A program made the translations under genes and the position numbers. Source: Vibrio sp. 99-8-1 (GTDB lineage: Bacteria; Pseudomonadota; Gammaproteobacteria; Enterobacterales; Vibrionaceae). From it: a stretch of 64,000 bases of DNA. The notes under the pieces are model-generated. The model saw nothing but the letters and a program-made list of their open reading frames with translations. It made no database searches and had not been told where the DNA came from. Location: contig NZ_VTXE01000022.1 of the NCBI RefSeq assembly GCF_013114595.1, forward strand, positions 1 to 64,000, written 5' to 3'. Every line of letters starts with the position of its first letter. Position 1 is the stretch's first letter. Shown piece by piece: positions 51,245-61,600 of this stretch.

Positions 51245-52150
51245 TTATAAAAGGCCTGAAACCACTTCACCAAGTTGTTCGAAAGTCTCATAACGAGATG
51301 AACTCGGTCGCCAAACTAGACCAATATCTCGATAGGCTTGCTGTCCGGGAGGATCAACGACAATTAAATTTTGATTATCCAAGAGACCATGTTCAATGGC
51401 CATTTGAGGGATAAATGTGGTCCCAAGACCATTGGCAACCATCTGCACCAAAGTGTGCAAACTTGTCGCAGTGAAAGGGTTTATTTTATCTTTATCCGTT
51501 AACTTACATGCTGATACAGCATGTTCTGTTAAACAGTGTTCATTTTCTAACAAAAACACCGACTCATCAGGAAGATCATCATACTTAATCGGAACTCGTA
51601 TTGCGCCAGCTTGATTACGGCTGATGACCATTCTAAACGGGTCTTGCCCAACGATTTGGCTCTGCATATTGCCTATATCCATAGGCAACGCCAAAATTAA
51701 CACGTCAAGATCCCCATGTTTTAGTGCCTGCAGCAAATTACTTGTGGTGTCTTCTCTAAGCAATAGATCAAGCTGTGGGAAGCGCTGATTTATCTCTTGC
51801 ACCAAATCACACAATAAAAATGGTGCAATGGTAGGAATACAACCCACTTTTAACCGCCCTTGCATTGCGTCACCTTGGCATAGTTGACCTAACTCCATTA
51901 AGTCCTGTCCCTTTGCCAACAGTTCTCTACCATGAGTGACCACTTGCTCGCCCGCAGGTGTAAACACCAATGGGCTTTTTTTGTCCTTCTTTTCATAAAG
52001 TGGACAGCCAATCATCTCTTCTAAATTTTGTATTCCTTTACTCAAAGTAGATTGACTAACAAAACAGCGCTGTGCTGCCTCGCTAAAGTGTCTGGTTTCA
52101 TGTAGGGTAATTATGTAGTGCAGTTGTTTGAGGCTTGGCCACTTATTCAT
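51245..52150 (-). CDS. oxyR2: Peroxide sensor OxyR2 (LysR family)
   Basis: A 301-residue LysR regulator. The winged helix has SEAAQRCFVSQSTLSKGIQNLEE (landmark: SQSTLSKGIQNLEE), with the effector domain from about 95. The redox cysteines are 206 and 215 (HCLTEHAVSAC), the same nine-residue spacing as C199/C208 of E. coli OxyR. Glu204 replaces the Gly of OxyR1 just before His-Cys; in V. vulnificus OxyR2 this Glu makes the sensor very responsive to peroxide. It is divergent from the peroxiredoxin it is known to control in vibrios. A GTG three codons earlier is less likely. Confidence 0.9.
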   Translation of the reverse strand: MNKWPSLKQLHYIITLHETRHFSEAAQRCFVSQSTLSKGIQNLEEMIGCPLYEKKDKKSPLVFTPAGEQVVTHGRELLAKGQDLMELGQLCQGDAMQGRLKVGCIPTIAPFLLCDLVQEINQRFPQLDLLLREDTTSNLLQALKHGDLDVLILALPMDIGNMQSQIVGQDPFRMVISRNQAGAIRVPIKYDDLPDESVFLLENEHCLTEHAVSACKLTDKDKINPFTATSLHTLVQMVANGLGTTFIPQMAIEHGLLDNQNLIVVDPPGQQAYRDIGLVWRPSSSRYETFEQLGEVVSGLL

Positions 52151-52332
52151 ACTAACCACTTATTCTTAATGGGTAATAACTCAATATAAAGAAAATCAAC
52201 CTTATCGCTTTTTTCGATTAAATCAATCTATTTAATTCGCTTTTTTCTATCCATGATTATGTACTATAGTTCTGTTATCGAAACACGGAATCAAACATAC
52301 GTTTGATAATAATTCTATTTAGGAGCAAAAAA

Positions 52333-52938
52333 ATGGTACTAGTTGGTCGTCAAGCCCCAGATTTTACTGCTGCAGCTGTATTGGGTAACGGTGAGATTGT
52401 TGATAGCTTTAACTTTGCAGAATTCACTAAAGGTAAAAAAGCAGTTGTATTCTTTTACCCACTAGACTTCACTTTCGTTTGCCCATCAGAGCTTATTGCT
52501 TTTGACAAACGTTTCGAAGATTTCCAAGCGAAAGGTGTTGAAGTTATTGGTGTTTCTATCGATTCACAATTCTCACACAACGCATGGCGTAACACTGCAA
52601 TCGAAGATGGTGGTATTGGTCAAGTTAAATACCCTCTTATTGCTGATGTTAAACATGAAATCTGTAAAGCATACGATGTAGAACATCCAGAAGCAGGTGT
52701 TGCTTTCCGTGGTTCATTCCTAATTGATGAAGACGGTCTAGTTCGTCACCAAGTAGTTAATGACCTACCTCTTGGTCGTAACATCGACGAAATGCTTCGC
52801 ATGGTTGACGCATTAAACTTCCACCAAACAAATGGTGAAGTATGCCCAGCACAGTGGGAAGAAGGTAAAGCAGGTATGGATGCGTCACCAAAAGGTGTTG
52901 CTGCATTCCTATCTGAACATGAAGATGATTTAAAATAA
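52333..52938 (+). CDS. ahpC: 2-Cys peroxiredoxin (AhpC/Prx2 type)
   Basis: A 201-residue typical 2-Cys peroxiredoxin that reduces hydrogen peroxide and organic peroxides. The peroxidatic Cys is in FTFVCPSELIAFD (about residue 50), and the resolving Cys in GEVCPAQWEEG (about 171). No ahpF lies next to it, so thioredoxin or another reductase is the likely donor. The ATG at 52333 follows AGGAG. Divergent from oxyR2, which is its activator in V. cholerae and V. vulnificus. Confidence 0.95.
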   Translation: MVLVGRQAPDFTAAAVLGNGEIVDSFNFAEFTKGKKAVVFFYPLDFTFVCPSELIAFDKRFEDFQAKGVEVIGVSIDSQFSHNAWRNTAIEDGGIGQVKYPLIADVKHEICKAYDVEHPEAGVAFRGSFLIDEDGLVRHQVVNDLPLGRNIDEMLRMVDALNFHQTNGEVCPAQWEEGKAGMDASPKGVAAFLSEHEDDLK

Positions 52939-53040
52939 ACTATTACTAATTCGCCTGCGCTCACAGGTTGATGGTTGGACACAATATAAAGCGTAAAACG
53001 CACGCCAATCAGTTATAAAGTAATAAGTTAGCCAAAACCA

Positions 53041-53063
53041 AAACCCGGAATATTTCCGGGTTT
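53041..53063 (+). terminator. Terminator of the peroxiredoxin gene
   Basis: 10-bp stem AAACCCGGAA / TTCCGGGTTT with loop TAT, then TTT. Confidence 0.93.
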
Positions 53064-53207
53064 TTTATTTCCTCCAAACAGTGACCTCTCTTTTGTTATA
53101 CTTCTCCACTCTCCCATAGAACGATATCCAGTTAGCCTTATCCAGATAAATAACATCAACAAATCACTGAACGGGATAAAATCTAGCGTAGATAAAATGG
53201 TGTAACA

Positions 53208-53957
53208 ATGAATGTCCAACTCGAAGTCTGTATTGATAATCTAGAATCTTTACCAAATGCCATTGCAGGTGGCGCAACACGCATCGAACTCTGCTCATCT
53301 CTCGCATTAGGTGGTTTAACACCAAGCTATGGCCTTATGAAAAAAGCCGCCGAGCTCTCTACTATTCCGGTATACGCGATGATCCGTCCAAGACAAGGGG
53401 ATTTTCTTTATCAAGATTCTGATATTGACTCTATGCTGGAAGATATCCATGTAGCCAAACAGGCAGGACTCCAAGGTATCGTTTTTGGCTTACTTACCGC
53501 AGAGGGTGATATCGATATTGAGCGCTCAAAACGCATTATGCAGTCAGCCGCCGGTTTAGGCGTTACCTTCCATCGAGCGATTGATCAATGTAATGACTAT
53601 AACCAAGCTATTGAAGCGATAGCGGAACTAGGTTGCCAGCGAATTCTCACCTCTGGTCTTGCCGCTTCTGCCGATCAAGGGTGTGAAGTCATAGCGGATA
53701 TGGTTAAAAAGGCAAATGGCCGTTTTTCAATTATGGCAGGGGCAGGAGTAAATGCTCACAACGTCACCAATATTGTACGCTGCACAGGGATCACTGAAGT
53801 TCATTTATCCGGTAAAACAACTCGCACCAGTCATATGCTCGCCATTGCCGACAATGCAAAAATGGGTGCAAGTGATGTTGACGATTTTGCGATTCCTGTA
53901 ACCAGTACCGACAAAATCAAGAAGGTTGCCGAGCGTCTTCGTTCTATATCTTGCTGA
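53208..53957 (+). CDS. cutC: CutC family protein
   Basis: A 249-residue TIM-barrel protein. It begins [26 protein letters not shown], with [13 protein letters not shown] as the family block, then [10 protein letters not shown] and GVTFHRAID. CutC was first linked to copper tolerance in E. coli, but the real reaction is still unclear. No copper genes are nearby. Transcribed alone, 55 bp ahead of a remnant of the dispersed repeat. Confidence 0.95.
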   Translation: MNVQLEVCIDNLESLPNAIAGGATRIELCSSLALGGLTPSYGLMKKAAELSTIPVYAMIRPRQGDFLYQDSDIDSMLEDIHVAKQAGLQGIVFGLLTAEGDIDIERSKRIMQSAAGLGVTFHRAIDQCNDYNQAIEAIAELGCQRILTSGLAASADQGCEVIADMVKKANGRFSIMAGAGVNAHNVTNIVRCTGITEVHLSGKTTRTSHMLAIADNAKMGASDVDDFAIPVTSTDKIKKVAERLRSISC

Positions 53958-53984
53958 CAAATATATAAACTTTACTGGATCAAC

Positions 53985-54007
53985 CACCTTGAGGATAACT
54001 GAGTTTA
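53985..54007 (-). repeat. Possible remnant of the dispersed repeat
   Basis: Inverted, this reads TAAACTCAGTTATCCTCAAG, a diverged form of the family end TATACTCAAGTGACCTCAAG. Only one end is present. Confidence 0.35.
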
Positions 54008-54043
54008 GCCTAGACTTTAAATGAAAAGATGTGGAGAACAATC

Positions 54044-54820
54044 ATGGCTAAACTGGATAAAAAAGTATATGAGTCAGAACTCAGGCAGCTTCAAATAGAG
54101 CTGGTTAAGCTACAATCTTGGGTTCAACATAAAGGGCTCAAAGTTGTCGTTTTATTTGAAGGCCGAGACGCAGCGGGAAAAGGGGGGGCAATAAAACGTA
54201 TTACCGAGAAGCTAAACCCTCGTATTTGTCGTATTGCCGCACTGCCAGCCCCAACAGAGAAAGAGAAAACACAGTGGTATTTTCAACGTTATGTAGCCCA
54301 CCTTCCCTCCGCGGGTGAAATTGTGCTTTTCGACCGCAGTTGGTACAACCGTGCCGGTGTCGAAAAAGTAATGGGCTTTTGTAACGATGATGAGTACGAA
54401 GATTTTTTACGTTCTTGCCCTGAATTTGAACGTATGCTTATTCGCTCTGGAATTATTTTAATAAAGTATTGGTTCTCTGTTTCCGACGAAGAGCAAGAAA
54501 AACGATTCTTAGAACGTATCAACACTCCAGTTAAGCAGTGGAAGTTTAGCCCAATGGATCTTGAATCAAGAAGCCGCTGGGCCGAATATTCTCAAGCTAA
54601 AGATAAGATGTTTAATTATACCGACACCAAGCAATCCCCGTGGTGGGTGGTTGCATCTGATGATAAAAAACGGGCTCGATTAAACTGCATTAGCCACTTC
54701 CTCTCTTGTATCGACTATCAAGATGTCAAACAGCCTAAAATAGAGCTGCCTGAAATCAATAAAGAGGGCTACATAAGAGCACCAATTGATGAGCAATCTT
54801 ATGTGCCTGATAAATACTAG
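54044..54820 (+). CDS. ppk2: Polyphosphate kinase 2 (PPK2 class I)
   Basis: A 258-residue PPK2. Walker A is EGRDAAGKGGAI, Walker B is LFDRSWYNRAGVE, and the lid region includes RINTPVKQWKFSPMDLESR (landmark: KQWKFSPMD). PPK2 class I uses polyphosphate to phosphorylate GDP or ADP. The ATG at 54044 follows GTGGAGA. It stands between cutC and an EamA gene, about 7 kb from ppk1. Confidence 0.95.
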   Translation: MAKLDKKVYESELRQLQIELVKLQSWVQHKGLKVVVLFEGRDAAGKGGAIKRITEKLNPRICRIAALPAPTEKEKTQWYFQRYVAHLPSAGEIVLFDRSWYNRAGVEKVMGFCNDDEYEDFLRSCPEFERMLIRSGIILIKYWFSVSDEEQEKRFLERINTPVKQWKFSPMDLESRSRWAEYSQAKDKMFNYTDTKQSPWWVVASDDKKRARLNCISHFLSCIDYQDVKQPKIELPEINKEGYIRAPIDEQSYVPDKY

Positions 54821-54858
54821 CGTTTACTGCTCGTAAATGAAGAGCATTAAATACCAAA

Positions 54859-54910
54859 AAGCCACCGCTATTATCAAAGTTTTATAAGCTAAACTTGATA
54901 GCGATGGCTT
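54859..54910 (-). terminator. Terminator of the EamA transporter gene
   Basis: A long imperfect hairpin: AAGCCACCGCTAT and its near inverse ATAGCGATGGCTT, with further pairing inside. Minus-strand tail TTTTT. It lies between the convergent ppk2 and EamA genes. Confidence 0.8.
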
Positions 54911-54934
54911 GATTATGTCAGCAGTGCAAATCGC

Positions 54935-55819
54935 TTATCTAGTCTCAGTAGATAACTGAGCTTGCACTTTTTTCTTCACAATCGTTTCGTTTATCCACAG
55001 AGAGAGCATAATCACCCCACCACCCAGTAATAAACGAGTCACGTCTACATCTCGGTTCCAGATTAAAATATTCACCACCAGCCCGGCTGGAACCAATGCG
55101 TTATTCATCACAGCCAAAGCGCCGGCATTAACTAAACACGCCCCTTTATTCCAGATGAAATAACCAAGGCCAGACGCAACCAACCCTAGGTAAACCAAGA
55201 TGCCCCACTGTAGATTAGTGGTTGGTAGCTTTTCAATATTGCCCATAAGAAGAAATGCGATACTGGCGACAACCAGAGCGCCTAAATAGAAGTAACCAAA
55301 AACGGTATGCTGAGGCAATGTGCTTTGCTCATTCTCCATCACAACTTTATAAGCGACCTGCCCAATGGCAAAACAGAGGTTCGCCCCTTGAACAACAAAA
55401 AAGCCTAATAAGAAATTCTCATTTACCCCCGAAAATTTAATCACCATCGCGCCAGCAACAGCGATAGCCGCTGTAACCAAGTACCAAAATGAAAAGCGCC
55501 CCTTGAATAAATCATAAACTAGAGTGACATAAATGGGAGTCAGTACCGTAAACAGCAGTACTTCTGGAACAGAAAGCAGTAAAAACGATTGATAGTAAAA
55601 ACAGTACATCAAGCCAAGCTGAATACCACCAATAACCATCAGTTTAATAGCGAGTAACTTGGTAACCTGACGAAACTTTAAGAAAGGCAAAAAAACAACC
55701 GCGGCCAGAGCAACACGCATCCATACTGAAAACCATGAATCAACTTGACCTGCGAGATACACACCAATAAGGCTGAAGGAGAAAGCCCAGAGTAGGGTCA
55801 CGGCTGAAAGATAAAACAT
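54935..55819 (-). CDS. EamA/DMT family transporter
   Basis: A 294-residue, ten-helix drug/metabolite transporter with two EamA repeats (start FYLSAVTLLWAFSFSLIGVYL; second repeat from about 150). It resembles the carboxylate/amino acid/amine exporters (TIGR00950-like). Substrate unknown. Divergent in orientation from neither neighbour operon; it is followed convergently by ppk2. Confidence 0.9.
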   Translation of the reverse strand: MFYLSAVTLLWAFSFSLIGVYLAGQVDSWFSVWMRVALAAVVFLPFLKFRQVTKLLAIKLMVIGGIQLGLMYCFYYQSFLLLSVPEVLLFTVLTPIYVTLVYDLFKGRFSFWYLVTAAIAVAGAMVIKFSGVNENFLLGFFVVQGANLCFAIGQVAYKVVMENEQSTLPQHTVFGYFYLGALVVASIAFLLMGNIEKLPTTNLQWGILVYLGLVASGLGYFIWNKGACLVNAGALAVMNNALVPAGLVVNILIWNRDVDVTRLLLGGGVIMLSLWINETIVKKKVQAQLSTETR

Positions 55820-55935
55820 AATAAACGTCCATACAAATGAAAATAGATATCATTTGGGATTGTACCCGTTTAAATGAATTAAGTCTCTGAATATAAAGTT
55901 AGAATGTCATTCACAGCTATCAACACAACGAACGA

Positions 55936-56634
55936 CTAGCGAATATACTCATCAATATCGTCCTCATCTAGATGACGAATGTCTTTTCCTTTAACAAAGT
56001 AAATGATGTATTCACAAATATTCTGGCAACGGTCACCGACTCGCTCTATCGCTCTAGCTGACCACATCACTTGCAAAATGTTGGGGATATTTTTGGGGTC
56101 TTCCATCATATAAGTCATCAGTTGTCGTATGACGGCCTCATACTCTTCATCTAACTTATTATCTAATTTATACACTTCTGCTGCTGCATCGACATCCATA
56201 CGAGCAAACGCATCTAAAACTTGATGGAGCATAGAGATCGCTTGCCGGCATAATGGTTCTAACGACACATGGAATTTTTGTTCACGTGTGGACGGGGTTT
56301 CTATCGCAACTCTCGCGATTCGAGTAGCGACATCGCCAATTCTCTCTAAATCAGTGATGGTCTTAATAATCGCCATTACCAAGCGTAAATCTTTTGCCGT
56401 CGGTTGTCGCTTAGCAATAATTCGGGTACACGCTTCGTCAATAGAGACTTCTAACGCGTTCACTTTATGATCGTCTTTTACTACCTTTTTAGCCAACTCA
56501 ATATCTTCTTTGTTAAGCGCTTGCATAGCAAAAGAGAGTTGCTGTTCGACTAAGCCTCCCATAGTGAGTACATGGGTTCGAATAGATTCTAGCTCTACAT
56601 TGAACTGTCCTGAAATATGACGACCAAAATGCAT
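55936..56634 (-). CDS. phoU: Phosphate-signalling regulator PhoU
   Basis: A 232-residue two-repeat helical protein. [27 protein letters not shown] start (landmark: [13 protein letters not shown]), [14 protein letters not shown] and [16 protein letters not shown] are the two metal-binding repeats. It links the Pst transporter with the PhoR kinase. 16 bp after pstB. Confidence 0.98.
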   Translation of the reverse strand: MHFGRHISGQFNVELESIRTHVLTMGGLVEQQLSFAMQALNKEDIELAKKVVKDDHKVNALEVSIDEACTRIIAKRQPTAKDLRLVMAIIKTITDLERIGDVATRIARVAIETPSTREQKFHVSLEPLCRQAISMLHQVLDAFARMDVDAAAEVYKLDNKLDEEYEAVIRQLMTYMMEDPKNIPNILQVMWSARAIERVGDRCQNICEYIIYFVKGKDIRHLDEDDIDEYIR

Positions 56635-56650
56635 AATTGCCCTTGTAACC

Positions 56651-57469
56651 TTATCCGTATCTTCCGGTGATGTAATCTTCCGTTCGTTTTTTTACCGGTG
56701 AGGTAAATATCGAATCGGTATCGTTGTACTCCACTAGCTTACCTAAATGTACAAATGCTGTATAGTCACTCACTCTGGCAGCCTGCTGCATATTATGAGT
56801 AACAATCACCACGGTGTATTTGGTTTTTAACTCGTTAATCAACTCTTCTATGGTTAACGTTGAAATAGGGTCCAGCGCAGACGTTGGTTCGTCCAATAAC
56901 AACACTTCCGGTTCAATCGCAATGGCTCTGGCAATCACCAATCGCTGCTGTTGCCCACCAGATAAACCAAAAGCGCTCTCATGTAACCGATCTTTCACCT
57001 CATCCCATAGTGCTGCTGCTTTCAACGACTTCTCAACCGCATCGTCCAATACACGGGCGTTTTTTACACCTTGTAACCTTAAGCCGAACACCACATTTTC
57101 GTAAATAGATTTGGGGAACGGATTCGGTCGCTGGAATACCATACCAACCCGTCTTCGCAAGGTCGCTACGTCAACATTTTCATGATAAATATTATTTCCA
57201 TAAAGACGAACATCACCTTCTATGCGGCAACCTTCAACCAGATCATTCATTCGGTTAAGACACCTTAATAAGGTTGACTTTCCACACCCCGATGGACCGA
57301 TAAAGGAGGTCACTTTTCCTTTTGGTATACCCATTGATATATCCACAAGAGCCTGACTATTTTTATAGAATAAGTTCAGGCCATCGATGGCAATAGCAGT
57401 ATCATCATCAGACAAATTATTGACATCAAGTGGTGGTTCATAACCTAGCGTTGAACTAACCGAATACAT
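56651..57469 (-). CDS. pstB: Phosphate ABC transporter ATPase PstB
   Basis: A 272-residue ATPase. Walker A is [14 protein letters not shown], the Q loop is [16 protein letters not shown], the signature is [16 protein letters not shown] and Walker B is [11 protein letters not shown]. 2 bp after pstA. Confidence 0.98.
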   Translation of the reverse strand: MYSVSSTLGYEPPLDVNNLSDDDTAIAIDGLNLFYKNSQALVDISMGIPKGKVTSFIGPSGCGKSTLLRCLNRMNDLVEGCRIEGDVRLYGNNIYHENVDVATLRRRVGMVFQRPNPFPKSIYENVVFGLRLQGVKNARVLDDAVEKSLKAAALWDEVKDRLHESAFGLSGGQQQRLVIARAIAIEPEVLLLDEPTSALDPISTLTIEELINELKTKYTVVIVTHNMQQAARVSDYTAFVHLGKLVEYNDTDSIFTSPVKKRTEDYITGRYG

Positions 57470-57471
57470 AA

Positions 57472-59127
57472 TTAATCTTGTCCTAGAGAGCGATATTTCT
57501 CTCGTAAATTATTTCTAATATTAATAGCCGTTAAGTTAAGTCCAACTACAACCATAACCAGTAAAAAAGAAGTAGCATAGACCAATGGCCTCGCCGCTTC
57601 AGTATTTGGAGCCTGAAAACCAACATCATAAATATGGTATCCCAGATGCATGAATTTTCGCTCCAAATGGATATAAGGAAAATTGCCATCAACGGGCAAA
57701 CTAGGCGCAAGCTTTGCTACGCCAACGAGCATTAAAGGGGCAACTTCTCCCGCGGCCCTAGCAACAGCCAATATTAAGCCAGTAATTATAGCTGGGCTCG
57801 CCATTGGAATAACAATTCTCCACAAGGTTTCAAATTGCGTCGCGCCTAAGGCATAAGAGCCATGGCGTACTGAAGATGGAATTCGGCTTAACCCCTCTTC
57901 TGTAGAGACAATCACCACTGGCAGAGTTAACAGTGCTAATGTCAATGCAGACCACAATATTCCCGGCGTTCCAAATGTTGGTGTGGGCAATTTAGCGCTA
58001 TAAAAAAACTCATCTATTGAACCACCAATCGTGTACACAAAAAAGCCAAGACCAAATACGCCATATACTATAGATGGAACCCCGGCAAGGTTAATCACCG
58101 CGACTCGTATCAAACGAGTAAGGGCATTATTCGCTGCATACTCATGTAAATACACGGCGGCAATAACACCTAGAGGAGTAACAATCACCGACATCATTAA
58201 TACTAAGAATACCGTGCCAAAAATGGCCGGAAATACGCCACCTTCAGAGTTGGCTTCCCTGGGTTCATCGACGATAAATTTCTTTACCTGAACAGCCCAA
58301 TGCCACAGTTTTTCACCCATTGACATGGTATTTGGATACCAAGCATCGAGTATAACTTCTAAAGAGAGTTTGCTCTGCTGTCCGGTCATATCCTCAACAA
58401 GCAAGTACTCCCCCCTTAATCGAGAGCGAAGTAGTTCTAACTTAGCTTCAGATTCAAACAACAAAGAAGTGAGTACTCGCTTTCTTTCATTGTGTTGCTG
58501 AATATACTCATCGGTTAAGCTTTGATTAAGTTCTTGCTTGCGTTTTTCCAGTCGTAACTGATTTAGCTCCCAGCCTATTTGCCGTATTTCACCATTCGAA
58601 ATACGTTCAATTTCTATGCGTAGCGTATTGGCAAAATCAATAGCATGCTCAATATGCGTGGCTATATCTGTAGTATATCGACCATTTTCAGTGATATAGG
58701 CTAACGGGCGACCAAAGAAATCACCATTTTGGCTACGTTCAAATACAGCCCACTCTTTAGGCGGTTCTTTCTCGGTAACATCTTCAACCAGCAAAGAGAT
58801 AAAATCGAGAGAATAGAGTTCACGGTTGGCTATCTTTATACTGAGACGCTCAACTTTTCCTGATGCTAATGCTTGTTCCGATAGCTCGCTTTTATCAATG
58901 GAGAGGTAATCAATGGGAACACTATCACGTTGGTAAACCTGACCAACAATCCGCTTACCATTGCTGTCTTGCCACTCCAATAGAGGCGCTGGCCAAAAAT
59001 AGGTGAGCCCTTTCCAACCGATTAACAACAATAGCCCAAATACCGATATCAAACTGATACTTACTGCACCACCTGATAACCATATCCAAAGTTTTCCTGA
59101 CATTGCCCACTGCTTAATAGAATTCAC
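57472..59127 (-). CDS. pstA: Phosphate ABC transporter permease PstA, long form
   Basis: A 551-residue permease, much longer than E. coli PstA (about 296). Helix 1 (about 15-40) is followed by an extra periplasmic part of about 235 residues with coiled-coil sequence ([20 protein letters not shown] as landmark). The usual permease with [21 protein letters not shown] and the EAA loop comes after. Vibrios are known for such long PstA and PstC. The role of the extra domain is unknown. Confidence 0.95.
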   Translation of the reverse strand: MNSIKQWAMSGKLWIWLSGGAVSISLISVFGLLLLIGWKGLTYFWPAPLLEWQDSNGKRIVGQVYQRDSVPIDYLSIDKSELSEQALASGKVERLSIKIANRELYSLDFISLLVEDVTEKEPPKEWAVFERSQNGDFFGRPLAYITENGRYTTDIATHIEHAIDFANTLRIEIERISNGEIRQIGWELNQLRLEKRKQELNQSLTDEYIQQHNERKRVLTSLLFESEAKLELLRSRLRGEYLLVEDMTGQQSKLSLEVILDAWYPNTMSMGEKLWHWAVQVKKFIVDEPREANSEGGVFPAIFGTVFLVLMMSVIVTPLGVIAAVYLHEYAANNALTRLIRVAVINLAGVPSIVYGVFGLGFFVYTIGGSIDEFFYSAKLPTPTFGTPGILWSALTLALLTLPVVIVSTEEGLSRIPSSVRHGSYALGATQFETLWRIVIPMASPAIITGLILAVARAAGEVAPLMLVGVAKLAPSLPVDGNFPYIHLERKFMHLGYHIYDVGFQAPNTEAARPLVYATSFLLVMVVVGLNLTAINIRNNLREKYRSLGQD

Positions 59128-59136
59128 TGTTAATAC

Positions 59137-61359
59137 CTACATTGAGCTATATTTGTCTTTTAATCGTTGTCTAACGATTTCGGCCAATGAGTTCACCACG
59201 AAAGTAAAGATCAATAGAAGTAACGCAGCCAAAAACAACAAACGATAATGCGTATCTCCCACTTCTGATTCCGGCATTTCAACCGCAATCGTCGCGGATA
59301 AACTTCGCATTCCTTCAAACACATTGATATCCATTATTGGCGTATTACCCGTCGCCATAAGAACAATCATTGTTTCCCCCACCGCTCTTCCTAAACCAAT
59401 CATGATTGCCGAAAATATACCAGGACTAGCCGTAAGCAGTACCACATAGACTAAGGTTTGCCACTGAGTTGCACCTAATGCGAGCGAACCATCAGATAAG
59501 TGCTTGGGTACAGAAAAAATGGCATCTTCTGCGATGGTAAATATGGTAGGAATGACCGCAAAACCCATCGCCATACCCACCACCAGCGCGTTACGCTGAT
59601 CATAATTGAAGCCATGTTCCGCTAAAAATATCCTGACATCCCCATTGAATAACCACTGCTCAATAGTCGCGGACATATTAAGACCAAACACCATAATGGC
59701 AAGAAACACAGGAATCAAAATAATGGCATGCCAGCCATTAGGCAGTCGTTTCATTAACTGAGCAGGAAAGGTATTCCAAAGTAAGCCTACCGCTATCGCA
59801 GAGATAGGCATCATGATCATCACAACCACCACACCAGATAAATTGTTTTCCACTATAGGAGCAAGCCATAAACCAGCAAGAAAACCAATAATAACCGTCG
59901 GTAAAGCTTCCATAAGCTCAACTGCTGGCTTCACCACGCTTCGCATAGGAGAAGACATAAAATAAGCTGTGTATATGGCGCCAAAAACGGCAATTGGCAC
60001 AGAAAACAGCATCGCATAGAAGGTGGCTTTTAAGGTACCAAATGCAATAGGTATTAAGCTAAACTTTGCTTCGAAATCATCACTAGCGGAAGTTGATTGC
60101 CAAACAAATTGCGCTTCAGGATAACTCTCATACCACACTTTCTGCCATAAAGAGCGGAATGAGACTTCTGGGTGCGCATTTTCAATTTGATAAGTAGACA
60201 GGTGGGATTTAGTCGCGGCAAGCAGGTATTTTTCATTAGCAGAAAGAGCGGCACTCTCCGGTATTGACGTAAATATCTTCTCAGAAAAGAGATGATTCTC
60301 ACTTGTTGTATAAAAGCTGTTTATTGCACCACTTTGATGAATGGTATAAAAACCTTTACGAAAGGTATCCGGAATAAGTATAGAAACCGCTTCGCCTAAT
60401 TCAAAGTCACGAATTTTAGTTAACTTTCGCTCACCTTGGCTTAACACATCAAACCATTGCGACGTTGAATTGTCCTTATGAGTGACTAACAGAGATTGAG
60501 CTCCTGCAAGAAGCTCTATGCTGTCCACGGACTTACTGCTGTCTCCCTGTGATAAATCAATCACCTCTCTAACCGTATAGCTTTGCGCGGTATACACCAT
60601 GACCACTAACTCACTATTAGAAAGTACAAACAGTTGTTGACCATCAGGGGATAGTAATAACTTCTTTATATTATTGGGAAAGTTGGAGAGCGAAATTCGA
60701 TTCGTTTGCCAGCTAGCTTTGGCTTGATTGTCCGAAAGTGCCTGTACGACTTCCACTGCATTTACCTGACCCCCTTCACTCACTGACACAAAAAAACCAG
60801 AGTGCTGATCGATGGCAAAGGAAAATTGTTCAATCGGGTTTCGATCAGGATCGAGGAGTATTGGTTTACCGTCATAAAAGGCTTGCATATCTGGTGTCAA
60901 TATTCGGCCTTCCGCAGTAAAAGAGACGCTGTATTTGGGCTTAACGGCTATCACTTCACCTTGCTTACTGGCATAAGCAAACCACCCTTTCGCTCTATCA
61001 CCTTTGGTGAAGCTATTGGGCTGAACCATAACTTGAGTAGTTAATAATGTATTGGCTTTATTTTGCTCAAACCCAATATAGCTAAGCTCTCCTTGCTCAT
61101 CGAATAAATAGGCATTTTCACCATACTCACCAACGCCAACGGCGACAATATCATTGCTATATGGGTATGAGTACTGTGCAAGGCGCTCAATGCTGCCACT
61201 AGAAAAGACCGGAAGAACAATCATTAGCAGATAGAAGAAAATCAGCATAATGGCGGCTAACACGGCGATCGCGCCACTGATCACTGTAAAGCGAGCCAAA
61301 CGATCTTTTATATATCGTTTTTTATCCCTCTCTTTCAATGAAAACCCGGCAGTGGCCAT
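59137..61359 (-). CDS. pstC: Phosphate ABC transporter permease PstC, long form
   Basis: A 740-residue permease, more than twice E. coli PstC (319). Helix 1 (about 25-51) leads into an extracytoplasmic domain of about 380 residues with WD-like beta repeats (for example SPDGQQLFVLSNSELVVMVY). The standard permease follows (FGTLKATFYAMLFSVPIAV, LALGATQWQTL, GRAVGETMIVLM). First gene of pstC-pstA-pstB-phoU; no pstS is in the operon. A Pho-box-like site lies upstream. Confidence 0.96.
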   Translation of the reverse strand: MATAGFSLKERDKKRYIKDRLARFTVISGAIAVLAAIMLIFFYLLMIVLPVFSSGSIERLAQYSYPYSNDIVAVGVGEYGENAYLFDEQGELSYIGFEQNKANTLLTTQVMVQPNSFTKGDRAKGWFAYASKQGEVIAVKPKYSVSFTAEGRILTPDMQAFYDGKPILLDPDRNPIEQFSFAIDQHSGFFVSVSEGGQVNAVEVVQALSDNQAKASWQTNRISLSNFPNNIKKLLLSPDGQQLFVLSNSELVVMVYTAQSYTVREVIDLSQGDSSKSVDSIELLAGAQSLLVTHKDNSTSQWFDVLSQGERKLTKIRDFELGEAVSILIPDTFRKGFYTIHQSGAINSFYTTSENHLFSEKIFTSIPESAALSANEKYLLAATKSHLSTYQIENAHPEVSFRSLWQKVWYESYPEAQFVWQSTSASDDFEAKFSLIPIAFGTLKATFYAMLFSVPIAVFGAIYTAYFMSSPMRSVVKPAVELMEALPTVIIGFLAGLWLAPIVENNLSGVVVVMIMMPISAIAVGLLWNTFPAQLMKRLPNGWHAIILIPVFLAIMVFGLNMSATIEQWLFNGDVRIFLAEHGFNYDQRNALVVGMAMGFAVIPTIFTIAEDAIFSVPKHLSDGSLALGATQWQTLVYVVLLTASPGIFSAIMIGLGRAVGETMIVLMATGNTPIMDINVFEGMRSLSATIAVEMPESEVGDTHYRLLFLAALLLLIFTFVVNSLAEIVRQRLKDKYSSM

Positions 61360-61419
61360 TTTATCTTTCTCTCTCTTTATCGCGACTAGGGTCTATTGAC
61401 CTTAATATATTTCGTTTAT

Positions 61420-61437
61420 ATGACAGTTAGATTACAC
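61420..61437 (-). promoter_or_regulatory. Candidate PhoB box upstream of pstC
   Basis: On the minus strand GTGTAAT-CTAA-CTGTCAT: the second half is a perfect CTGTCAT, the first matches 5 of 7, and the four-base AT-rich spacer is right. It is 61 bp before the pstC ATG. A single pho box is usual for PhoB activation. Confidence 0.65.
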
Positions 61438-61600
61438 TAAAAGAGAAGAACCAAGTAACTTAAAGGTATAAATCTATACCCAATTTCATACGTAGGCGTC
61501 TTTGAAATATTTTTGTAACAAAAAACACCTACCTTTCACTTCAGATCTTTTTATATAAAGTAAAGATCACCGTTAAATGCTAACAAAATCGGAAGGTAAC

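Noticed and set aside
52160..52332. OxyR binding site between oxyR2 and the peroxiredoxin gene
   Set aside because: A site is expected, and GATTAAATCAATCTAT near 52215 is suggestive, but I could not fit the ATAG-N7-CTAT spacing well enough to annotate it.
61447..61470. AAGTAACTTAAAGGTATA between pstC and ppk1 as another repeat end
   Set aside because: Too short and diverged to separate from chance in AT-rich DNA.
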